Shown piece by piece: positions 28,196-37,601 of a DNA stretch of 64,000 nt. Under the pieces are notes generated by a model. That model was not told the DNA's origin. It saw only the letters and a program-made list of their open reading frames with translations, and did not search any database. The stretch comes from an uncultured Acidobacteriota bacterium (GTDB taxonomy: Bacteria > Acidobacteriota > Terriglobia > Bryobacterales > Bryobacteraceae): contig CADEFT010000001.1 of NCBI GenBank assembly GCA_902826685.1, positions 225,777 through 289,776 of the forward strand, given 5' to 3'. The stretch's first letter is position 1; each line of letters starts with the position of its first letter. The position numbers were made by a program, and so were the translations under genes.

Positions 28196-29686
28196 ATGAC
28201 TGCGGTCCTACGCTATTTTCACGGTGCGGCCGGCGACTATCTGCGCCGGGCCGCACGCGTGCGGGAACTCGCGCTGGCGCCGAGATCCGGCGATCCCATC
28301 GCCAGGCTGGGCCGCCAGTTGATGCAGCGTGAGCTTCGTTTCCTCGATCTGGTGCTTCGCTTCGTGTTCGAGCGCGCCGGTAATCCTTACTTCCACATGT
28401 TCCGCCTGGCCGGCTGCCGTTATGAAGACCTGGTGGAGATCGTTCTCGCCGAAGGCCTCGAGGCGGCGCTCCAGATGCTGCATCGCAACGGCGTCTTTCT
28501 CACCGGGGAGGAGCGTAGCTGCTCCAAGCCCATCGTGCGGCAGGGCCGCGAGATCGCCAGTTCGCCCAACAGCTTCGGCCACTGGCGGGCCGAGGGCAGT
28601 CTGCAGGCGATGCGCAACGGCTATTTCGAAGGCTACGAGCTTCTGCGGCGGCGCGAGTTTGGCCTTGCTGGACGCGCTCATATTCAAGTGAGACCCGTTT
28701 GGCCGGCCCAGGCGGCCATTCACGACTGCCTGCGCGCAGCCCGCCGCGGCGGGATTGTCGACCGCTGGTTCGCTCCCGGTGGATTTAGCGGCCAGGACGG
28801 GCGTCAATGGCTGGGCGCGGGGTTTCTCGCCGCCGTCGCCCGCGTCCATGGCCTGGCGGTTCCGTTTCCCTCGCCGTTTGCCGGCAACGACTATGGCGCC
28901 GTCTCCCGCTTCATCGCCGAACGGAAACGGCACGGCACGGCCAGCTTCGTCGGCTCGGTGACCAGCCATGCGTCGCGCGTCGCAGGAGCGGCGCTGGCCA
29001 ACGGCCACGACATCGCCGGTGCCATCTTTTTCGCCGGCGGGGAACCGGTCACTGCCGCCAAGCGCGCCCTCGTGCGGCAGGCGGGCGCCGCGATCTTCCC
29101 CATTTATTCGATCCCCGAAATCGGCCCGATCGGTTTCGCCTGCCGGGAAATGGAGGATGGCGCCACCGTCCATCTCTTCGAGGATTCGGTAGCCGCCATC
29201 AGCCATCGCCGCTCGCTGCTGTTCACCACGCTGCTGCCCATGGCGCCGCAGATCCTCATCAATTTCGAAACGACGGACTCGGCCACCCTCGAGCGTGCCT
29301 CCTGCCACTGCTGTTTCCGGCGCGCCGGTTTCACCCGCCGGCTGAGATCCTTGACCACATTCGGCCAGCTGACCGCCTTTGGCGCGGCCGTTCCCGCCGC
29401 CGCCCTCACGCGGCTGGTCGAAGTAGCGTTGCCCCGGCGATTCGGTGGCGCGGCGGGCGACTATCAACTGGTTGAAGGTGAAGGCGGCGCCCAAACCGAA
29501 GTGACTCTAAGGATCAGCCCGCGCGCCGGAGTCGAATCCCTCGAAGCCGTCAAACAGTTCTTCTGGAACGAGTTACCCGCCTCCCGAACCTGGAGCCAGG
29601 CGGGAGCCTTTCACGTTTTCATCGCCGATCCCGTTCGATCGAGCTCGGGTCTTGTGCCATCGCTCGAACTCCTGGCTAGGGGTTAA
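28196..29686 (+). CDS. Divergent PaaK/LuxE-like adenylate-forming protein
   Basis: A 496-residue cytoplasmic protein whose C-terminal half looks like the ANL (acyl-adenylate-forming) superfamily, closest in pattern to phenylacetate-CoA ligase: IAGAIFFAGGEPVTAAKRAL, IFPIYSIPEIGPIGFACRE (in place of the usual Y-G-x-T-E), SLLFTTLLPMAPQILINFET (in place of the R-Y-x-T-G-D block) and a Cys cluster ERASCHCCFRR. The N-terminal half does not show the usual T-S-G-T-T-G loop clearly; GTASFVGSVTSHASRV sits near it. The substrate is unknown and catalytic competence is doubtful. No CoA or carrier-protein gene is adjacent. Confidence 0.6.
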   Translation: MTAVLRYFHGAAGDYLRRAARVRELALAPRSGDPIARLGRQLMQRELRFLDLVLRFVFERAGNPYFHMFRLAGCRYEDLVEIVLAEGLEAALQMLHRNGVFLTGEERSCSKPIVRQGREIASSPNSFGHWRAEGSLQAMRNGYFEGYELLRRREFGLAGRAHIQVRPVWPAQAAIHDCLRAARRGGIVDRWFAPGGFSGQDGRQWLGAGFLAAVARVHGLAVPFPSPFAGNDYGAVSRFIAERKRHGTASFVGSVTSHASRVAGAALANGHDIAGAIFFAGGEPVTAAKRALVRQAGAAIFPIYSIPEIGPIGFACREMEDGATVHLFEDSVAAISHRRSLLFTTLLPMAPQILINFETTDSATLERASCHCCFRRAGFTRRLRSLTTFGQLTAFGAAVPAAALTRLVEVALPRRFGGAAGDYQLVEGEGGAQTEVTLRISPRAGVESLEAVKQFFWNELPASRTWSQAGAFHVFIADPVRSSSGLVPSLELLARG

Positions 29687-29772
29687 CACCGACCGGCCTA
29701 CCCCCTCATGGCACGCCAACTCCATGCAGAATTCGTGAAACACATACGGCCTGCCGTGTCACTAATAAAGGC

Positions 29773-29862
29773 GGGTCTTCCCTTTGGCGGGATTCTGGAT
29801 ACGCGCCGGGGCCTTCGCGCTCCGATCACGTGTGCCCCGATTGCTCGTTAAGGGGAAGACCC
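29773..29862. repeat. Long-range inverted repeat in the intergenic region
   Basis: GGGTCTTCCC (29773-29782) and GGGAAGACCC (29853-29862) are perfect 10-bp inverted copies about 70 bases apart, between the PaaK-like gene and the converging LytTR gene. The spacer holds no gene. It may fold as a long hairpin at the end of one or both transcripts. Confidence 0.55.
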
Positions 29863-29866
29863 ACTT

Positions 29867-29890
29867 CGCCTCCGGCGCCGTCCGGAGGCG
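29867..29890 (-). terminator. GC hairpin after the LytTR gene
   Basis: CGCCTCCGG and CCGGAGGCG form a perfect 9-bp stem with a 6-base loop, beginning four bases beyond the stop codon of the minus-strand LytTR gene. It is a strong structure without a T-tract and is the likely end of the MBL-kinase-regulator operon. Confidence 0.6.
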
Positions 29891-29894
29891 GCCC

Positions 29895-30620
29895 TCACCA
29901 GCCCGTTTCCTCCCGCACCACACCCGTCAGGCGCTTGCTGACGACGAACTCCATGCCGTTGGTCATGCGCAGCATCCAGCGTTTGCTCGACAGCGGTGAG
30001 ATCTTGCGGATGTGATCGGCATTGATGATGGTGGCGCGATGGATCCGCCGGAATTGATGCGGCGGCAGCTTTTCCTCGAGCGAACGCAGCGTGTGGTTGG
30101 CATAGAACCGTCCCTTGGCGGTGACGATGTACACGACATCGCCCTCGGCCTGAAAGGCGATCACTTCCGCCGCGTCGAGCAGATGCATTTCGCCGCCCAG
30201 CCTGCCTACGATCTTGCCCGCGGTCTTGCGAGGTTCGACGGCCGGATCCGCGCCCGGCATACCCGCCAGTTGCGCGCGCGCCTTGCCGAGCGCCACCTCC
30301 AGGCGATCGGATCGAACCGGCTTGAGCAGATAGTCCACCGCGCCCGCGTCGAACGCCTCGAGTGCGTGTTTCTGATAGGCGGTGACGAAAATCAGCAGTG
30401 GCTTCCCGCCTGCGCGCAGCCGCCGCGCCACCTGAAAACCCGTGAGCCCCGGCATCTCCAGATCGAGCAGGATCACGTCCGGCCGCAGGCGCGCGGCTTG
30501 CTCCACGGCTTCAAGGCCGGTGGACGCTTCCCCGGCGATCTGGATCCCAGGCCAGGCTTCGAGCAGTTCGCGCAGCACCAGCCGCGCCACCGGCTCATCG
30601 TCGGCGATCAGCACCTTCAT
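29895..30620 (-). CDS. LytTR-type response regulator of a two-component pair
   Basis: A 241-residue regulator with a receiver domain (acidic pair in VLIADDEP, phospho-acceptor Asp53 in VILLDLEMPGLTG, conserved Lys in DYLLKPVRSDR) and a C-terminal LytTR DNA-binding domain (HLLDAAEVIAFQAEGD, FRRIHRATIINADHI). Its ATG overlaps the stop of the upstream LytS-like kinase gene by four bases, so the two are a cognate pair. It is expected to bind direct repeats in target promoters after phosphorylation. Its targets are unknown. Confidence 0.93.
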   Translation of the reverse strand: MKVLIADDEPVARLVLRELLEAWPGIQIAGEASTGLEAVEQAARLRPDVILLDLEMPGLTGFQVARRLRAGGKPLLIFVTAYQKHALEAFDAGAVDYLLKPVRSDRLEVALGKARAQLAGMPGADPAVEPRKTAGKIVGRLGGEMHLLDAAEVIAFQAEGDVVYIVTAKGRFYANHTLRSLEEKLPPHQFRRIHRATIINADHIRKISPLSSKRWMLRMTNGMEFVVSKRLTGVVREETGW

Positions 30621-32455
30621 GGCGCCACGGCCTCCGTCTTGTCGGCGGGCAGCAGGAATTCCACCGTCGCTCCGCCGGCGCCCGATTCGATTCTCAACGC
30701 CGCCGCCGTGCCATGGGAAAGGCGCAGACGTTTCCGCACATTGTCGAGTCCCACACCGGCTCCGGCGCTCTCTTTTTCTACAAAGCCCACACCGGTATCG
30801 GTCACGCGAATCCGCAAGCCCTCGCCTTCCACCCGGGCTTCGAGCCGCACCAGACCGCCTTCCGGGCTCGGCGCGATGCCATGTTTCACGGCGTTCTCGA
30901 CCAGCGGTTGGACGGTCAATATGGGAATCGGATAGCGCCGCGCTTCGTCGTCCACTTCGATCTCCCAGCGCAGGCGGTTGCCGAGCCGCAATTGCTCGAT
31001 CTCGAGGTAGGAACGCACAATCTGCAACTCCTCTTCAAGCGGCAGGAACGCGCGGTCCGTGTTGAGGAAATAGCGGAAGATATCGGACAAATTCAGCACC
31101 GTACGCCGCGCGCCCTCGGCCTGGCGCGGAATCACGCCATACAGCGTGTTCAACACATTGAACAGGAAATGCGGATGGATCTGCGATTGCAGCGCGCGCA
31201 GCTCCGCCTCGTTCACCAGCCGCCGCATCTCGTCTTCATGCAGCCGCTCGATGGTTTCCACCAGTTGCGCCTGGATTCGCCGCATGCCGGCGAAGTCTTC
31301 GCTCAGGTACCGGCGTCCGCCGCTGCGGCGCCCGAGCAGAATGTAGCCGGTTTCCCGGGCCGCCGAGCGCAGCGGAATCACCGCCTCGACGCCCAGCCGC
31401 TCCAGCCGCTCGCGATCGGCGGGCGCGAGATCGCTCACCGGAGCCGCGATCGCCAACGACTGCTCCGGCCGCGCGGCGCTTACCACCGGGGCATCGAAGA
31501 ATTCGCCCACCAGGCGCGCCGCCCATGGCACCAGTTCCGCCTCAACGCCCGTGTAGGTGCGAATCGGCTGCAGCACCGTCCCAACCTGCCGCCGCGCCAG
31601 CAACAAGCGGCTGAACAGATGATCGATGCGAGAGCGCAGGAACGCATAGAGCAGGAACGAAAGACAGCAGCCCACCAGCAGCATGCCGTCGCGGAACGGA
31701 TCGCCCGCGGCCCAGCTTACCAGCGCGCGAGCGCGCACGGCGGCAAACACGAAACCCGCCGCCAGCAGAATGTTCACCAGGAATCGCAGAAACGCGTCCA
31801 ATAGCAGGAAGCGGTAATCCTGCAGCAGCACAAACAGCGCCAGCACGATGCCGGCGTGATGCGCCATCAGCTCCATCGGCCAGGAGTGTGTGTGAACCCC
31901 GCCCAGATGCACCAGCGACAGCGAGAACAGAAACAGCGACATCGCCGCCAGCAGACGCGGCACCAGACGCCGCTCTTCCCCCGGCGCCATGCGCAGCAGG
32001 CTCACGATCGAGGCCGCGGTCAAGGTACCGAAGCCGAACGTCGTCAGATTGAGCGCCATGAAATGCAGGTCGAGCGAGCTGTAGAAAACCTCGGCCGTGT
32101 GCATCACCACGGTCGCGCCGGCCAGCGCGTAACCGGCCATGCGGATCCACCCGAAGCGCGGTCCGAGCGAGATGTGCAGCAGCACGCCTGGCAGAATGCT
32201 GAGCGCCGAAGAGCTGAGCGCCACCAGCGCCTGCGCCGCCAGGCTGCGCGGATCGGCCGCCATGACCAGTAGCGAGGCCAGGTTCCAGATCAGCGCCAGC
32301 GACGCGGCGGCCAGCGTGAGTCGGCTGCCGCGAAGTCTCGCGCCAGCTCGATCGCGCAGCAGCAGAAAAACGAAGATGGCGAAGATCAGCGTGCCCGCGC
32401 TGTGGCCGAGCGTATTAACCAGCAGCGGCTCATGGACGGGCAGCACCTCGCGCAT
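30617..32455 (-). CDS. LytS-like membrane sensor histidine kinase
   Basis: A 612-residue sensor kinase. The N-terminal region (about residues 10-290) is hydrophobic with seven or eight predicted membrane segments (TLIFAIFVFLLLRDR is the first). A GAF-like region (about 300-420, VEAVIPLRSAARETGYILLG) follows, then the His_kinase domain (QIHPHFLFNVLNTLYG with the phospho-accepting His) and an HATPase_c domain (PLVENAVKHGI, RVTDTGVGF). ATG 32455 is chosen because it places the first membrane segment near the N terminus; longer in-frame sequence overlaps the MBL gene. It phosphorylates the downstream LytTR regulator. Confidence 0.92.
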   Translation of the reverse strand: MREVLPVHEPLLVNTLGHSAGTLIFAIFVFLLLRDRAGARLRGSRLTLAAASLALIWNLASLLVMAADPRSLAAQALVALSSSALSILPGVLLHISLGPRFGWIRMAGYALAGATVVMHTAEVFYSSLDLHFMALNLTTFGFGTLTAASIVSLLRMAPGEERRLVPRLLAAMSLFLFSLSLVHLGGVHTHSWPMELMAHHAGIVLALFVLLQDYRFLLLDAFLRFLVNILLAAGFVFAAVRARALVSWAAGDPFRDGMLLVGCCLSFLLYAFLRSRIDHLFSRLLLARRQVGTVLQPIRTYTGVEAELVPWAARLVGEFFDAPVVSAARPEQSLAIAAPVSDLAPADRERLERLGVEAVIPLRSAARETGYILLGRRSGGRRYLSEDFAGMRRIQAQLVETIERLHEDEMRRLVNEAELRALQSQIHPHFLFNVLNTLYGVIPRQAEGARRTVLNLSDIFRYFLNTDRAFLPLEEELQIVRSYLEIEQLRLGNRLRWEIEVDDEARRYPIPILTVQPLVENAVKHGIAPSPEGGLVRLEARVEGEGLRIRVTDTGVGFVEKESAGAGVGLDNVRKRLRLSHGTAAALRIESGAGGATVEFLLPADKTEAVAP

Positions 32456-32462
32456 AATCGCC

Positions 32463-33221
32463 CTATTCGCCGTTATCCGGCGGGACCTGCCAGCCTTCGC
32501 CAGGTGAGAAGATCTTGAAGCGCTGGCCGGGCTGGTGGAACAGCATGTGATCGAGGAATGCTTGCGGTGTGCCTTCGTGGTGCGCCGGCACAAGCCATCG
32601 CGCGCCGATGGAAGCCGCCAGTTCCGCCGCCTGCGCCGGAGTGAAACCTCCGTCCGTCCCCACCGGCACCAGCGCCGCCTTGACGTTATAAGGACGCAGC
32701 CGCGCGGGCAGACCTTCGTATGGCATTCCATCGCCGCCGTGGTAAATCGTCGTGTCGCCGCAGCGGATCAGATAGCCCAGGTTCGGATATCCGCCGAGCG
32801 GCGTCCAGGCCAGATCCGGGTGCGCGCCCGGCACCGCATACACCCGCGCATACACGCCCGTCTTGAAATATTCGATGCGCAGGTCCGAATCCGTCGTTGT
32901 CATCCGCTCGAGCGGCACGCCCGCCGCCACGCCCTCTTGAGCCGCGCTCTTGGGAAGCACTACCTTCGCTCGCGGCGACGCTTTCAGGATGGCGGCCAGC
33001 GTGGGCGGATGCATGTGTCCCGCCCGCGTGCACAGAATCATGTCGGCGTGGCTCACCGCATCCGCTTCGAGCACGCCGCCCGGCTCAAGCACCGGGTCGA
33101 TGTAGAACACGATGCCGTAATACTTGATCGCGAATCCGCAGCGGCCAAGCCACCAGAGCGTGGGGTTGGCCGCGTGTGTGGTTTCGATCTCCTGGAGCAG
33201 GCGGCGGCCTGAGTTCGGCAT
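32463..33221 (-). CDS. UlaG-like MBL-fold protein with degenerate metal motif
   Basis: A 252-residue protein of the metallo-beta-lactamase fold, UlaG-like branch. Fold features include TLWWLGRCGFAIKYYGIVFYIDP at the start (split here as two strands), YLIRCGDTTIYHGGDG (metal-bridging Asp retained) and WLVPAHHEGTP (C-terminal His retained). The usual H-x-H-x-D-H motif is replaced by CTRAGHMHPPTL, losing at least two metal ligands. Catalysis is doubtful; a ligand-binding role is possible. Its stop is seven bases before the kinase ATG, so it leads the kinase-regulator operon. A TTG at 33233 is an alternative start. Confidence 0.75.
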   Translation of the reverse strand: MPNSGRRLLQEIETTHAANPTLWWLGRCGFAIKYYGIVFYIDPVLEPGGVLEADAVSHADMILCTRAGHMHPPTLAAILKASPRAKVVLPKSAAQEGVAAGVPLERMTTTDSDLRIEYFKTGVYARVYAVPGAHPDLAWTPLGGYPNLGYLIRCGDTTIYHGGDGMPYEGLPARLRPYNVKAALVPVGTDGGFTPAQAAELAASIGARWLVPAHHEGTPQAFLDHMLFHQPGQRFKIFSPGEGWQVPPDNGE

Positions 33222-33291
33222 CGGCAAATTCAAGATTACCGGATTTCGTCCGCATCGGACCCGCCTGCGATAATGGGGGTTTCAGGCACGA

Positions 33292-33978
33292 ATGGCAAAT
33301 CCGCCGATCATCGAAGTCTCGGGCCTTCAGAAAAGCATCACCAACGGCGGACGCACCGTTGAGATTTTGCGCGGCATCGATCTCGCCGTCCCCAAAGGCC
33401 AGTTCATCGCCATCATGGGTCCATCGGGCAGCGGCAAGAGCACGCTGCTCGGGTTGCTGGCCGGGCTCGATTCGGCCACGGCGGGCAGCATCCGGCTCGA
33501 CGGGGAAGAGATCACCGGCCTCGCCGAAGACGAGCTGGCGCGCGTGCGCGGACGCAAGATCGGCTTCGTCTTCCAGTCCTACCAGTTGATCCCCACGCTC
33601 ACGGCCCTTGAAAATGTGCTGCTGCCGCTTGAACTGGCGGGATCGAGCGACGGCCGGGCGCGCGCGCTCGAACTGCTCGATGCCGTCGGTCTCGGCGCGC
33701 GCCAGGAACATTACCCCGTTCAGCTTTCCGGAGGTGAACAGCAGCGCGTGGCCATCGCCCGCGCCTTTATCGGCCGCCCGCCGGTGCTGATGGCCGATGA
33801 GCCCACGGGCAATCTCGATTCTTCCAACGGCGCCCATGTGCTCGAACTGCTGCTCGCTCTCAACCAGCGCGAGGGAACCACGCTCGTTCTGGTCACGCAC
33901 GATGAGTCGCTGGCCGCTCATGCCGGCCGCATCCTGCGCCTGCGCGACGGCCGGATCGCCGGAGACGAACTGCGGTGA
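33292..33978 (+). CDS. ABC transporter ATPase (LolD/MacB/YbbA type)
   Basis: A 228-residue ABC ATPase. Walker A is [12 protein letters not shown], the Q-loop is [14 protein letters not shown], the signature is [15 protein letters not shown], Walker B is [16 protein letters not shown] and the H-loop is LVTHDES. The extended signature and D-loop are typical of the LolD/YbbA group that powers FtsX-type permeases. The stop overlaps the GTG of the permease gene (GTGA), so they form one transporter. It is divergent from the MBL-kinase-regulator operon, with 70 bases between starts, so the two-component system may control it. Confidence 0.93.
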   Translation: MANPPIIEVSGLQKSITNGGRTVEILRGIDLAVPKGQFIAIMGPSGSGKSTLLGLLAGLDSATAGSIRLDGEEITGLAEDELARVRGRKIGFVFQSYQLIPTLTALENVLLPLELAGSSDGRARALELLDAVGLGARQEHYPVQLSGGEQQRVAIARAFIGRPPVLMADEPTGNLDSSNGAHVLELLLALNQREGTTLVLVTHDESLAAHAGRILRLRDGRIAGDELR

Positions 33979-36512
33979 CGGGACGCTTTCTGTGGTCCAC
34001 GGCGTGGAAGATCGCCTGGCGCGAGGCGCGCGCGTCGTCGGCCCGGCTGATCTTCGTGGTGGCCGCCATCGCGCTCGGCGTCGGCGCGCTTACCGGCGTG
34101 CGCGGCTTTTCTCAAGCCTTCCGCGGCATGCTGCTGCGCGATGCGCGCAAGCTCATGGCAGCCGATCTCACCGCCCGCCAGTTCGCCCTCCCCGACGAGC
34201 GCCAGAACGCGGCGATGGCCGAACTCGCCCAGGCCGGCGTGTCGCAAACCTGGATCACCGAATCGCTATCCATGCTCGCCTCGCCGGACGGTAAACCGCC
34301 CGTGCTGGTCTCGGTCAAGGCGGTCGACCCGGGCGTCTATCCCTTCTACGGCGAGTTGAAACTCGATCCGCCGGCCCCGCTCGGCGAGACCCTGCAACCA
34401 GACGCCATTGCCGCTTCCGACGATCTGCTGGTGCGGCTCGATCTGAAGCGCGGCGACAAGGTGACCATCGGCGACGCGGAGTTTCGCCTCGCCGCCACCG
34501 TCGTCCTGGAACCCGATCGCATGGCGGGCTCGCTCAACGTCGGCCCGCGCGTGCTCATGAGCCGCCAGGCGCTCGACCGCGCGGGACTGCTGGTCGCCGG
34601 CAGCCGCGCCGCGCAGCGATTTCTCTTCCGGCTCCAGCCCGGCTCCCTCACCGTCGAGCAGGTGCGCCGCCGCCTGCGCACCGCGTTTCCGGAAGCGCAG
34701 GTGGTCGACTACCGCGAAACGCATCCGCTCATCACGCGCGGGCTGGAGCGCGCCACCATATTCTTGAGCCTGGTGAGCCTGATCGCACTCGTCGTGGGCG
34801 CGATCGGAGTCGGCATGGCCATGCATTCGCACCTGCGCCAGAAGCTCGATTCCATTGCCGTCATGAAATCGCTGGGCGCGCGCTCCGGCCAGATCATCCA
34901 CGTGTATACGCTTCAGACACTGATGCTTGGACTGGCGGGCGGCGTGGCCGGCATTCTCATCGGTGTCGCGGTGCAGTACGTGTTTCCGGCCCTGATCGCG
35001 CGATACTTCCACCTCACGCCGGGCCTGAGCTGGGATGCGGCTTCGGCGGCGCAGGGTCTCGCCATCGGATTGTTGACCACGCTGCTATTCACTCTGCCGC
35101 CGCTGCTTTCCATCCGCGCCGTCAAGCCCGCGCTGATTCTGCGGCGCGATATGCAGGAGGCGCCGCGGCGCACCCCGGGCGCGGCCTTGGGAGCGGGCGT
35201 TCTGATCGCCGCCGGCATCCTGGGCATCGTGTGGTGGCTCAGCGAATCGGCACGCGTCGCGCTTTACTTCACCGGCGGGTTCCTCATCAGCATCGCGCTT
35301 CTGGCCGCCGTTTCCACTCTTCTGCTGCGCGCCATCCGGCGGCTGGCGCAATCGTTTCCCAACCTGCCTTCGCTCACACGCCACGGCGTGGCCAATGTTT
35401 ACCGGCCCGGCAATCAGGCTCCGGCGCTGCTGGTGGCGCTGAGCCTTGGCGTCATGTTCACCCTGACGATCTACCTGCTGCAGAAGTCGATGCTTTCGCA
35501 GTTCGCCAGTTCGGCTCCACCCAACATGCCGAACGTGTTCCTCATCAACATCACACCGAAGGATCGCGCGGGTGTGCAGGACCTGCTGCGGGCGCAGGGT
35601 GGAGTGACCTCAGGGGCCGACCTGGTTCCCGCCGTCTCCGCGCGCCTGCTGCGCGTCGATGGCAGGCCGGTGGAAAGCTTTCCGCTGCGCGGTTTCGCGC
35701 GGCGCTTTCAAGGCACACGGACCGTCTCATGGTCGGCCGCGCCGCCGCCCCAGGCCGTGGTGACCGAGGGCCGCTGGTTCCCGCCCGATCCTGAATTCGC
35801 GCAACTCTGCGTGAGCGAAGAAGTGCCCAAAGGCCTGCCCGTGAAGGTCGGCACGCAGCTCGATTGGGATGTGCAAGGCAAGGCCGTCGCCTCGCGCGTG
35901 GTTTGCGTCTACCGCTCCGAAGCCGTGCGCCTGGGCGCCAACTTCGATTTCCTCTTCAATGAAAAGGCGCTCGCGGGCGCCCCGGTGCTTTACTTCGCCG
36001 CCGTGCGCATGAAGCCCGCCGCCGTGCCGCAACTGCAGCGGGTGAGCTTCGAACGCTTCCCCACCGTCACTGTCGTCAATGGCGCCGATGTGCTTGCCAT
36101 CGTGCAGGACGTGGTCGATCAGATCGCCCTTGTCATCCGCTTCGTTTCCGCGTTCGCCATCCTCGCCGGCGCCATCATCCTTTCCTCCTCGGTCGCCGGT
36201 ACGCGCTTCCGGCGCGTGCGCGAAGTCGTGATTCTGAAAACGCTCGGCGCCACCAGGGGCCGCATCGCGCGCCTGTTCTCGGTTGAATTTTCCATCCTGG
36301 GCCTGGCCGCGGGCATTCTGGGCAGCCTGCTGGCGGCGGCGTTTTCCTGGCTCGTGCTCAATCGTCTCTTCCAGGTGGAGTATCGCTTCGAGCCTGTGCC
36401 CTACCTGGTAACCGTGCTGTTGACGGCCCTGCTCGCTAACGCCGCCGGCTGGATCGCCAGCCGCCGCATTCTGGCCCAAAAGCCGCTTGAGATTCTGCGG
36501 GAGAGTTTATGA
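33975..36512 (+). CDS. FtsX-like ABC permease (YbbP type)
   Basis: An 845-residue membrane protein with the YbbP layout: an N-terminal membrane segment (LIFVVAAIALGVGALTGV), a large periplasmic domain (about residues 45-255), three membrane helices with the FtsX core (MKSLGARSGQIIHVYTLQT), a central membrane pair, a second periplasmic domain (about 485-700) and a last FtsX unit (ILKTLGATRGRIARLFSVEF). About ten membrane segments in all. GTG 33975 overlaps the ATPase stop. Such permeases act as mechanotransmitters or exporters of lipids, peptides or lipoproteins. The ferrochelatase gene follows with an ATGA overlap. Confidence 0.9.
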   Translation: MTGRFLWSTAWKIAWREARASSARLIFVVAAIALGVGALTGVRGFSQAFRGMLLRDARKLMAADLTARQFALPDERQNAAMAELAQAGVSQTWITESLSMLASPDGKPPVLVSVKAVDPGVYPFYGELKLDPPAPLGETLQPDAIAASDDLLVRLDLKRGDKVTIGDAEFRLAATVVLEPDRMAGSLNVGPRVLMSRQALDRAGLLVAGSRAAQRFLFRLQPGSLTVEQVRRRLRTAFPEAQVVDYRETHPLITRGLERATIFLSLVSLIALVVGAIGVGMAMHSHLRQKLDSIAVMKSLGARSGQIIHVYTLQTLMLGLAGGVAGILIGVAVQYVFPALIARYFHLTPGLSWDAASAAQGLAIGLLTTLLFTLPPLLSIRAVKPALILRRDMQEAPRRTPGAALGAGVLIAAGILGIVWWLSESARVALYFTGGFLISIALLAAVSTLLLRAIRRLAQSFPNLPSLTRHGVANVYRPGNQAPALLVALSLGVMFTLTIYLLQKSMLSQFASSAPPNMPNVFLINITPKDRAGVQDLLRAQGGVTSGADLVPAVSARLLRVDGRPVESFPLRGFARRFQGTRTVSWSAAPPPQAVVTEGRWFPPDPEFAQLCVSEEVPKGLPVKVGTQLDWDVQGKAVASRVVCVYRSEAVRLGANFDFLFNEKALAGAPVLYFAAVRMKPAAVPQLQRVSFERFPTVTVVNGADVLAIVQDVVDQIALVIRFVSAFAILAGAIILSSSVAGTRFRRVREVVILKTLGATRGRIARLFSVEFSILGLAAGILGSLLAAAFSWLVLNRLFQVEYRFEPVPYLVTVLLTALLANAAGWIASRRILAQKPLEILRESL

Positions 36513-37477
36513 ATTCCTACGATGCGTTTCTACTGGTCAGCTTCGGCGGACCGGAAAAGCCGGAAGACGTGATGCCATTCCTCGAAAACGTCACCAGGGG
36601 CCGCAACGTGCCGCGCGAACGTCTGCTCGAAGTGGCCGAACATTATTACCACTTCGGCGGCCGCAGTCCTATCAATCCGCAGAATCGAGCGCTGGCGGAG
36701 GCGCTCCGCGGCGTGCTCGACCTGCCGGTCTATTGGGGGAATCGCAACTGGCACCCCTTCCTCGCCGATACGCTGGCCGCGATGAAAACCGATGGAATCG
36801 AGCGCGCCCTGGCCTTTGCGACCTCCGCGTTCAGCTCCTATTCGGGCTGCCGGCAGTATCGCGAGGATATCGCCAGGGCACAGGCCGAGGTGGGCGAAGG
36901 CGCGCCGGAAATCGAGAAGATCCGCGTGTTCCACGATCATCCCGATTTTCTCGGCGCCGTCGCCGCCCAGACGCGCGAAGCCATCGGCCGCCTCACCGCG
37001 CCGCTGGTTCTATTCACCGCCCACAGCATCCCGATGGGCATGGCCGGTGGCTGCCGCTACGTCCCGCAGCTTGAGCAGGCGTGCCGCGAGGTCGCGCGTC
37101 TCGCCGGAATCTCCGATTGGAGCCTTGTTTATCAAAGCCGCAGCGGGCCGCCCTCGGTGGCCTGGCTCGAACCCGACATTCTCGACGCCATCCGCCAGGC
37201 TCACGCCCGTGGCGTGCGCGAAATCGGAATCGTGCCCATCGGTTTCGTCTCCGATCATATGGAGGTGCTCTACGATCTCGACACCGAAGCGCGCCAGTTG
37301 TGCGAGGAGCTGGGCGTCGTCATGCGCCGCGCTGCCACCGCGGGCCTGCATCCGCTGTTCCTTTCGATGATTGGCGATCTGGTGGATGAACGGCGGCGGG
37401 GAGAAGGCCTTCGCCCCGATCTGTGTACGCCCGAATGCTGCCTGCCTGGCACACGCCGCGCAGCCGGGCCGGGTTGA
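36509..37477 (+). CDS. hemH: Ferrochelatase, coproporphyrin-type candidate
   Basis: A 322-residue class II chelatase that inserts ferrous iron into a porphyrin. Family motifs: AFLLVSFGGPEKPEDVMPF at the start, the catalytic His in LFTAHSIPMGM, and the Glu block IGFVSDHMEVLYDLD. The C terminus has CTPECCLPG, a Cys cluster like the 2Fe-2S-binding or Cys-rich tail of actinobacterial and some coproporphyrin ferrochelatases. This suggests, but does not prove, use of coproporphyrin III. The ATG overlaps the permease stop by four bases, an unusual operon partnership. A tRNA-Phe gene lies immediately downstream on the other strand. Confidence 0.92.
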   Translation: MNSYDAFLLVSFGGPEKPEDVMPFLENVTRGRNVPRERLLEVAEHYYHFGGRSPINPQNRALAEALRGVLDLPVYWGNRNWHPFLADTLAAMKTDGIERALAFATSAFSSYSGCRQYREDIARAQAEVGEGAPEIEKIRVFHDHPDFLGAVAAQTREAIGRLTAPLVLFTAHSIPMGMAGGCRYVPQLEQACREVARLAGISDWSLVYQSRSGPPSVAWLEPDILDAIRQAHARGVREIGIVPIGFVSDHMEVLYDLDTEARQLCEELGVVMRRAATAGLHPLFLSMIGDLVDERRRGEGLRPDLCTPECCLPGTRRAAGPG

Positions 37478-37488
37478 AAAGGCGGAAG

Positions 37489-37564
<76 letters not shown>

Positions 37565-37601
37565 ACTCCACCGAAGTTTACCATGATACGATCGGTTCGG
37601 T

